Assembly: GCA_963682055.1 (NCBI GenBank)
Contig: OY821746.1
Coordinates: 13,071,992 to 13,135,991, forward strand
Reading direction: 5' to 3'
From: Primula veris
Taxonomy: Eukaryota > Streptophyta > Magnoliopsida > Ericales > Primulaceae
Length of the DNA: 64,000 nt
Of this stretch, positions 58,490 to 64,000 are shown in pieces. The position numbers and the translations under genes are program-made. Position 1 is the stretch's first letter. Every line of letters begins with the position of its first letter. The notes below the pieces were generated by a model. The model did no database searches. It worked only from the letters and a program-made list of their open reading frames with translations, and was not told the DNA's origin.

Positions 58490-58801
58490 ATGGCTTCTCC
58501 CAATGGTTCTACTGGAGACAATTTCTCAGATTATGTCGCTTACTTGAAGAATAAAGTCAAGAAGGCTCGCGTTATGAAAAAGAAATTGGCAGACGTGACA
58601 AAAAGGCTATCTGATATGGACGCAGCTCATCACTTGACGATGGCTGACCTTGATTGGGCCTTTGAACGTATAAAGAGGCTTGAGGCTTCTCTGGCTAAGC
58701 AAAAGGCAGCAAAAATGGCCTATAAGCTTGCTTTTAAGGAGTTGCATGCTCGGTCTAAACCGAGTTCGGATGACGATGAAGGAGGCTCTTCCTCGGAATA
58801 A
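58490..58801 (+). CDS. small coiled-coil protein 1 (103 aa) of the second element
   Basis: Starts MASPNGSTGDNFSDYVAYL. The frame is open further upstream, but this Met is chosen because it follows the TATA box at a normal leader distance and aligns with the start of the neighbouring gene. The body is a charged helix (coiled coil) with IKRLEASL and MAYKLAFKELHARSK, then an acidic/Ser tail (DDDEGGSSSE). It is clearly paralogous to the next gene (59093): the N-terminal GDN-x2-x-YVA-x-L and the YKLA-KE-ARSK segments match. No known domain. Confidence 0.65.
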   Translation: MASPNGSTGDNFSDYVAYLKNKVKKARVMKKKLADVTKRLSDMDAAHHLTMADLDWAFERIKRLEASLAKQKAAKMAYKLAFKELHARSKPSSDDDEGGSSSE

Positions 58802-59035
58802 TTAGTCGTTTATGATTTCTTTTGTATTGGATATTATCTCCAAGTTGTAACTGAACTATTGAAAATATTAATAAAATATTTTTTTATTATCGCTCTTGTC
58901 TGTTTATCTTCTTGGTACCTTATTGGATGACTTAATTGGATTTAAACTATTGTAGTTAGCCATAAATGCTCTTGGGAAGCTCAAGAGGTTTGTCTTTCTT
59001 CGAGATGACCTTTGATCTACCTCATTGTTTCTTCC

Positions 59036-59043
59036 TATAAAAG
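59036..59043 (+). promoter_or_regulatory. TATA box of coiled-coil gene 2
   Basis: TATAAAAG lies 57 bp before the ATG at 59093. Confidence 0.6.
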
Positions 59044-59092
59044 GGGACTGTCCCTATTTTCTTTGTGCAACTCCTTCTTTATTAACGAACAA

Positions 59093-59428
59093 ATGGCTTC
59101 TCCTCGTGAAAATAGTGGTGACAACCTTCCTGAATATGTTGCCCATCTCGAGGAGGAGGTTAGGAGGACTCGTATCCTCGAAAGGAGGGTTGCCTCTTTA
59201 ACCGTGGAGGCTCGCCGAGCTGCTGAAATGGATGAGCGCTTGGAGGCAATGGAGAGTGAATATCAGAGGTCTCTGATCGACAATATTTGGGCTCGTGCTC
59301 GGATCAAAGAGCTGGAGGCTTCTAGAGAGAGGCATATTGCTTCCAAGAGGGCTTATAAATTGGCTCTCAAGGAAGTGTATGCTCGGTCCAAGAAGAGGAC
59401 CGAGGATGAAGCTGGTCCTACAAAATAA
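59093..59428 (+). CDS. small coiled-coil protein 2 (111 aa) of the second element
   Basis: Starts MASPRENSGDNLPEYVAHL and is almost entirely charged helix (EEEVRRTRILERRVASL, IKELEASRERHIASKRAY), ending KKRTEDEAGPTK. It is a paralogue of the gene at 58490, with matching start, core helix and C-terminal ARSK segment. No domain is recognised. High Glu/Arg/Lys/Ala content and heptad-like spacing suggest homo- or hetero-oligomerisation. Confidence 0.68.
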   Translation: MASPRENSGDNLPEYVAHLEEEVRRTRILERRVASLTVEARRAAEMDERLEAMESEYQRSLIDNIWARARIKELEASRERHIASKRAYKLALKEVYARSKKRTEDEAGPTK

Positions 59429-59933
59429 CTCTCTTTTCCTTTCTTTTTTGTAATGTAATTTTGTCGAGTAGCATCTTCTAATAAATTTCCCCTTGATTAA
59501 TGGAAAATTTTCTTTTTCTTGCTTTTATCTGAATTATTCTCCCAATGCAATTAATTTGACTGCGCACGCTTGTGGATTCATTAATGCTTTTTCTTGGGCC
59601 TTGCGTTTGACCTTATCCATTGAACCTTCTGAATCTTTGTATCTAGGGACTGAGGGGATTTCTCGAGCCCTGTGCACAAATCTTATCCTTTATATCTTAA
59701 TATTGTTGCACTTTTTCCAGATTGACACGTGCAGAGGCTTTTCGAATTTTACCCTCTTTAAATACCGGCATGAATCCAAGCGTTTCTTCTCAACAGACGC
59801 CTCTTTTTATAATGAATGGTTGCAACTCCCCACTTTTAATTTCTCAACAGGCGCATCTTTTAATTACCCTCGTTTTCCCAAATCTCTTGGCGAACGGTTG
59901 TACTTCCCTACACTAATCCTTCCTTAATTTCTC

Positions 59934-59941
59934 TATAAATA
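59934..59941 (+). promoter_or_regulatory. TATA box of coiled-coil gene 3
   Basis: CTCTATAAATACC lies about 92 bp before the ATG at 60026. The same CTCTATAAATA word recurs before gene 4. Confidence 0.6.
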
Positions 59942-60025
59942 CCTACTTAAGATATGGATTTCTTCACAGTCTCCCCCTTATCTCTCTTCATTATATACAG
60001 AATTTTGTCTTACAACTTCCTAAAA

Positions 60026-60319
60026 ATGGAAGGTTCTCCAACCAAATCTGCATTGGTCTTGCAAGTGGAGGCTTTTGAAGCTTCATATGGCCATGCACTA
60101 AAGCTGTTGAAGGATGCTGAGGAGGAATTAAAGGTGATGCGTTATCACCATACCGAGATGGTTCGGGAATTGACTTGGCTAAGATCCGAGCTGGATTATT
60201 GTCGACGTGCTCGTCGGGCTCTAGTCGAAGAGAATGAGGTGTTGAGGGGGAACCCGACACTTCGAGACAGGGATGTCTCTGTCGGGCCCTCTCATCGATA
60301 CCGATCGACTTCCCCCTAG
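60026..60319 (+). CDS. small coiled-coil protein 3 (97 aa) of the second element
   Basis: Starts MEGSPTKSALVLQVEAFEAS. The middle is a charged helix (LKLLKDAEEELKVMR, ELTWLRSELDYCRRARRALVEENEVL) and the tail is Arg/Ser-rich (VGPSHRYRSTSP). It has the same overall plan as genes 1 and 2 but only weak sequence similarity. The Met at 60026 is used because the upstream frame is hydrophobic leader-like and lies between the TATA box and this ATG. Confidence 0.6.
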   Translation: MEGSPTKSALVLQVEAFEASYGHALKLLKDAEEELKVMRYHHTEMVRELTWLRSELDYCRRARRALVEENEVLRGNPTLRDRDVSVGPSHRYRSTSP

Positions 60320-61140
60320 CATCGCCTTTTTTCTCTCTTTTTATTTTTTATTTTTTTTCTTCATCTTCTCTCCCATCACTCTTTTTCTTTCTCTTTCTTT
60401 TTTTGTTTTGTTTTGTTCCTTTTACTTTCTTTTTATTTTTCTCAGTTTCCTTCATTTCTTCCTCTTCCTCTTCTTGCACTCTTCTTCTTTTCTGTTTTAT
60501 GCTTTGTTCTCTTCTTTTTCTTTTTTCCCTTTTTCTCTTCTTTTGCACCACTATGATGTAACAATCAACCCTGTGATTCTAAGGGTTTTGTGTTACTTCT
60601 AGGGTTTTTGTCATTTTTCATTTTCCTCTTATTGCTTTTCACTTCTTTTTTATGTTCCTCTTCATTCTCTTCTTCCTCTTCCCCATCGCCTCCTTCCTTC
60701 ATGCATCCTGTTCGATGGGTTTGCCGACATAGTTGATCTTCTGTAATAGAATTTTCTTCTGATGTTATTCTCGGATGTAATAGACCTCGATGTAATAGAT
60801 TTTCTTTCGATGTAGTCTCCTGATGTAATAGTTTTTCCCTTTGATGTCCTCTGATGTAATGAACAGTGATTTATCTCACCCTTATTAATGAAAATTTCCT
60901 TTGCCCCTTTATATTGCACTTCTTTTTATATTGCACTTGTGGTTTGTCGTTTTTCTGGACTGTGGACCTTTGAATGTCTTCTCTTTTTATTTCTTGCTGT
61001 ATTTATTGCTGTACAGTAATATCATATGTCCGTAGACCTTTGAATGTCTTCTCTTTTTATAGGTGCCTGCTCCCAGGCATATGTCAGATAATATGCATGT
61101 TTCCAAGCACTTGTCAGAAAATATCACACTATCTTTTCTC
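60320..61140. other. spacer between coiled-coil genes 3 and 4
   Basis: A long pyrimidine-rich tract (about 60327-60545). Then GATGTAATAG-type words recur between 60735 and 60865, and the direct repeat CCTTTGAATGTCTTCTCTTT occurs near 60968 and 61038. Phe-rich open frames here are by-products of the C/T composition. Confidence 0.5.
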
Positions 61141-61148
61141 TATAAATA
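61141..61148 (+). promoter_or_regulatory. TATA box of coiled-coil gene 4
   Basis: CTCTATAAATACTCC, with the TATA at 61141, about 108 bp before the ATG at 61249. Confidence 0.6.
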
Positions 61149-61248
61149 CTCCTCTTCTTTTCTTTAGTAGTTACCCTATTTCATCAACTCTTATTGTTTG
61201 CTTTTCCCTCATCCCCTATTTTATCCTGCACTAAAACAATTTCCTAGA

Positions 61249-61728
61249 ATGTTTGAACCTGTGGTGAGATATCATGCTCAGATGAAGGGCTTGGATACTG
61301 AGGTATCTCGGGTCCGTCGTCTAATGGCGAGGCTTGAGAAGGAGTATGGTGTTTTGGCCTTGAGTTTGTTCGGCTCTCATCCCGAAGAGACAGTGAAGTG
61401 GACCGAGATTTCGGCCTTGAGTCGCCAGCTCGATCATTTGTTGTTACAGAGAAACCATCTGGCCAACTCCTGGTATGATGCCGAGTAGATTTGGGACCAT
61501 GCTCAGAATGAGTTTGATAACTCTCCTCAAGGCCTCGCTAGTATGACTGTTAAAAATGCTCGGCTTAAAGAACAAGTTACTGCCCTTATTGGCGAGAATG
61601 CATACCTTGCCCGGGAGAATGAATGCTTGATCGTCATGAACGACTCATATGAAGCTCGGTTAGCTAGCTCTGCTCGGGCGACTTCCTCTCGGTCTGGCAA
61701 TTCTGTTGTCCCACCCACTAATTCTTGA
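61249..61728 (+). pseudogene. coiled-coil protein 4 of the second element, interrupted by one in-frame TAG
   Basis: The frame starts MFEPVVRYHAQMKGLDTEVS and encodes charged helix (RRLMARLEKEYG, SRQLDHLLLQRNHL). It stops at TAG 61486-61488 after 79 codons. The same frame then continues without another stop to 61728, with helix NARLKEQVTALIGENAYLA and a Ser-rich tail. The uninterrupted continuation indicates a 159-codon gene broken by a single point change, or a truncated 79-aa product. Confidence 0.6.
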
Positions 61729-61871
61729 TTAGATTAGTCTATTTTTCTTATTTTCTGTTTTGGAACTTGTATTAGAACAGTTGTATCTTTTCGTATTTTG
61801 TGCCTGTCTTATGAACCGTTGCAACGCCTCGTACTTTGTGCCCTTTCGTTTTTTGAACCCTTGAATTTCTT

Positions 61872-61879
61872 TATAAATG
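61872..61879 (+). promoter_or_regulatory. TATA box of coiled-coil gene 5
   Basis: TATAAATG lies 82 bp before the ATG at 61954. Confidence 0.55.
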
Positions 61880-61953
61880 CTCCCTATTGCCTGTACTTCG
61901 TTATCCAATCTCCTTTTCTCTCTCTTGTTTCTTCTAACTTGCTTTTGCTTAAG

Positions 61954-62322
61954 ATGGCTCTCATCACTAGATCTGCCTCCAAGAAGAAAGCCCTCATGGA
62001 AGAGGAGCCTACTTTTTTGCTACCTCGTCCCCTTGGTTTCGGGGAAGAGGATTTGACACCTCTTCAGCTAAAAGAAATTGAGATGTCGTGGCTGAAGCAC
62101 GATCTCAAGTGTGCTCAGACCGAAATGAGGCGGTTCAAACAGTACTGGAAGGAGGAGAGCGCTGCTCGTTTTGAAGCCGAGCAGAAGTGCAAGTATCAAT
62201 CTCATGCTTTAAAACAGGTGGAGATTGGCATTTCTCATTTAATTAGGGAAAAAGAGCGTCTGGAGGAGCTCTTGGCGAAGAAGGATGCCGAGGAAGGTGG
62301 TAGTTCTAGGGCTCAGAATTAG
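61954..62322 (+). CDS. small coiled-coil protein 5 (122 aa) of the second element
   Basis: Starts MALITRSASKKKALMEEEP, a basic N-terminus. A Pro/Leu linker (TFLLPRPLGF) and a long charged coiled coil follow (EMSWLKHDLKCAQTEMRRF, SHLIREKERLEELLAKKD), then a Glu/Gly/Ser tail (EEGGSSRAQN). The tail resembles the acidic EGGSSS end of gene 1. The upstream in-frame extension is hydrophobic and spans the TATA box, so the Met at 61954 is preferred. No known domain. Confidence 0.62.
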   Translation: MALITRSASKKKALMEEEPTFLLPRPLGFGEEDLTPLQLKEIEMSWLKHDLKCAQTEMRRFKQYWKEESAARFEAEQKCKYQSHALKQVEIGISHLIREKERLEELLAKKDAEEGGSSRAQN

Positions 62323-63045
62323 AGAAGTATTCTAGTGTTGAAGTTGTAATTTTTATTTTTCCCGTTGTAACTGGTTGTATAAAACTTGTGTTTTGCAATT
62401 CGATCCTGTCTATTTTATTTGCTTTGCCTTTATGTTGATATATTTCGATGTCTTAGTATCGGACACCGAGCATGGTGCACCGTGGTTATCCCCCTGGAGA
62501 GCGTTGTTAGACTTGATGCTCAAATGCCGTCGAGCTAGGAACGGTCTCCGTCCACCTTGTTCGGTGTGCATTTCGGGTAAGACACGGTTTGGCGTCGAGG
62601 AACTTAATCGGAGAACATCCTCGGTTTGGTAATATTGGTAGCGTATGCAGGAAGCATTTCGTGGTAGGGTCCACTGGCCGTTTATTTAGGTTTAATGATG
62701 TGAACTGCCTTGGTTAGTGGGATATACTATCTGACGTGGCAAGATCTGGAGCGTTTACTTGTCGAAAACAGCAGCGGTTGTGGACTTTTCTATGGTTGGA
62801 AAAAAGGTAAACCTCTGTCACAAGAAAGGACGGTTATTATTTTATTCTTTCTGTGGCTCCACTCCTTTTAACTGTGCTAAGTAATCCCTTTAGTTTTTTA
62901 CCTCATAATTTGCTGAAGAAAAATATCTCTTATCTTCTCTCTCTAGGGTTTGTTCTTCCCGCCAAAAATTTTGCTGCCTCTCTATCTAGGGTTTGTCGTG
63001 ACGGTGGAGAGATTTACTGCTATTCTCCCTCGCTTGCTCGTGATC
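62323..63045 (+). other. leader region upstream of the antisense-protein gene of the second element
   Basis: Non-coding. It includes GC-richer sequence near 62455-62640 and a C/T-rich stretch (62840-63030) that probably forms the 5' UTR of the gene starting at 63046. Confidence 0.45.
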
Positions 63046-64000
63046 ATGACTGTAAGTATCTTCGTATTTTGTGGTTTGTTCATTTGGATATTTCTTGTGA
63101 TTAGGATTCGTATTTGATTTGTGGTTGTGGTCATATTTGGTCTGAGTTGTCTATATTTGTCTATCTAGGTTGTTGAGTAGTGGTATTTCTTCTTGTATAG
63201 GATAATTGTTGGGTTGATGGAAAACTTTTTAGGGTTTCTATCAATTGGGGGGGGGGGGGGGTTTGTCATGTCATGTGTTTTGGGATTAGTATTTTGATGG
63301 ATTTGTGATGATGTTGGGATAGGAAATTTTGACCCAATGTCTGGCCCAAGTTGGCACATTTGTGGAAGAGGACTTTAAGAAGCTCGCCGGAATACCGGAT
63401 AACATACACATTCGGCTGCCTATCTCTGATGAGGAGGTGTTGGGATATGTCCCTGCCGGCGAGGTAGCTGTGCGTTCCTCGGCCTTCTTCACTGGGGGTC
63501 TTAGACTTCCGTTTACGGAGTGGGTGGCTTCGTTCTTTGAGGCCGTCCAGATAGCTCCGGCCCAACTCGCTCTGAATGGTTACCGAACCTTGATCGGTAT
63601 TCAAAGGTTGTCGGAAGTATCGGGGATAACCATTGGACTGAAAGATGTCTTCGGGGTCTACAGTTTGAGTTTCGAGCGCCGCAGTTCGTATTTGAAGACA
63701 TTGCGCGCATTCTCCCGGCTGGTAATTGGGTTGCCGGACACCAACAAAGAACATAACCTTGGTGTTGTGATTGCGTCCAGGGAATGGGGCTGTGCAGGAC
63801 ACCAGATCCCTGGACATGTGACCACAACTCCTGCTATTCCAGACCTCGGCGCTCCCAATGTTGAGGCTCTCTTAGCGCTTTGGAAATGGTGGGGGCCTGG
63901 GCCTACCAAGGATCCGGCAAGCCGTTCTGCTCCCCTGCTACTTGGTTACCCTGCGGGGCCAGTGACCAAGGGGAATCCTGCGCTCGAGATCCCTAAAGAG
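63046..64000 (+). CDS. homologue of the Tat antisense protein, 5' part (runs off the window)
   Basis: Exon 1 is ATGACT (63046-63051) followed by the donor GTAAGT. Exon 2 starts at 63323 after GGATAG and stays open for 226 codons to the window end. Exon 2 contains no Met, so a spliced start explains the frame. The protein begins MTEILTQCLAQVGTFVEEDF. It aligns with the 438-aa protein at 36657-37973: EDFKKLAGIPDNIHIR with DEFRQLCGISEEFQLR, SDEEVLG with SDEVNG, FFTGGLRLPF with LLYGGTDLPI, KWWGPGPT with NWWGPDGT. The layout FTGGLRLPF...APAQLALNGYR recalls plant 'putative gypsy-type transposon' proteins. Its exact function is unknown. Confidence 0.65.
63247..63261. repeat. 15-base G run in the intron of the antisense-protein gene
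   Basis: A homopolymer between the proposed donor and acceptor. Its length may be an assembly estimate. Confidence 0.85.

Larger units (their letters stand above)
57664..64000 (-). mobile_element. 3' portion of a second Tat-like LTR retrotransposon, minus orientation, cut by the window end
   Basis: A 527-bp LTR with TGATA...TATCA ends sits at 57664-58190. On the minus strand it is preceded by a polypurine-like tract containing CAGGGAGC, as in the element at 28418-39178, so this is the 3' LTR of a minus-strand element whose gag-pol should lie beyond 64000. The plus strand then carries five short coiled-coil frames and a gene homologous to the antisense protein of the first element, which is the same 3' LTR-proximal antisense layout. 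No gag-pol is visible inside the window, so the element class is inferred. Confidence 0.6.

Noticed and set aside
60273..60602. 109-aa Phe/Ser/Leu-rich frame
   Set aside because: It covers the polypyrimidine tract; amino-acid composition is explained by C/T bias and it overlaps the end of coiled-coil gene 3.
63266..63909. Minus-strand frames of up to 183 aa at the window end
   Set aside because: They are shadows of the plus-strand 226-codon frame, which aligns with the antisense protein of the first element.

Overview
This is a window of flowering-plant nuclear DNA, most likely from a eudicot. The evidence is multi-exon genes with GT..AG introns, plant families (SAUR, plant GDSL esterase/lipase, a plant-length RRP12) and AT-rich spacers filled with plant transposons (Stowaway MITEs, a tRNA-derived SINE, hAT, Copia, Tat-lineage Ty3/gypsy). 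I cannot name the species.

Host genes. (1) 635-12697, minus: a complete 18-exon RRP12-like ribosome-biogenesis gene. All splice phases fit and the joined frame encodes 1279 aa. Intron 1 holds a frameshifted duplicate of part of exon 1 plus shorter remnants; intron 2 holds a foldback element. (2) 14628-18345, plus: a two-exon, 86-aa single-pass membrane protein whose 3.5-kb intron contains a tandem duplication. (3) 21690-23292, plus: a SAUR-type gene, 179 aa if exon 3 is used. (4) 24076-27074, minus: a five-exon GDSL esterase/lipase of 370 aa. (5) 40135-50405, minus: its tandem paralogue of 392 aa, with three internal exons of identical length. Its third intron has grown to 8.2 kb by nested transposon insertions.

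Mobile DNA. Between the two GDSL genes lies a full-length, recently inserted Tat-lineage retrotransposon (28418-39178). It has 693-bp LTRs, an AGTAT target duplication, broken gag-pol, two RNase H domains, a 60-bp tandem repeat, and an antisense gene block with its own TATA box. Region 52-57 kb is a duplicated segment: one copy carries a poly(A) retroposon with a 10-bp target duplication, and the other copy preserves the matching empty site. From 57664 to the window end is what I read as the 3' part of a second Tat-like element in minus orientation: a 527-bp LTR, then on the plus strand five small coiled-coil genes, each behind its own TATA box, then the start of a gene (63046 onward) whose product is visibly homologous to the antisense protein of the first element.

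The most unusual feature is this antisense accessory-gene module. Two different retrotransposons carry a related antisense protein next to the 3' LTR, accompanied by coiled-coil proteins: one spliced gene in the first element and an array of five small units in the second.
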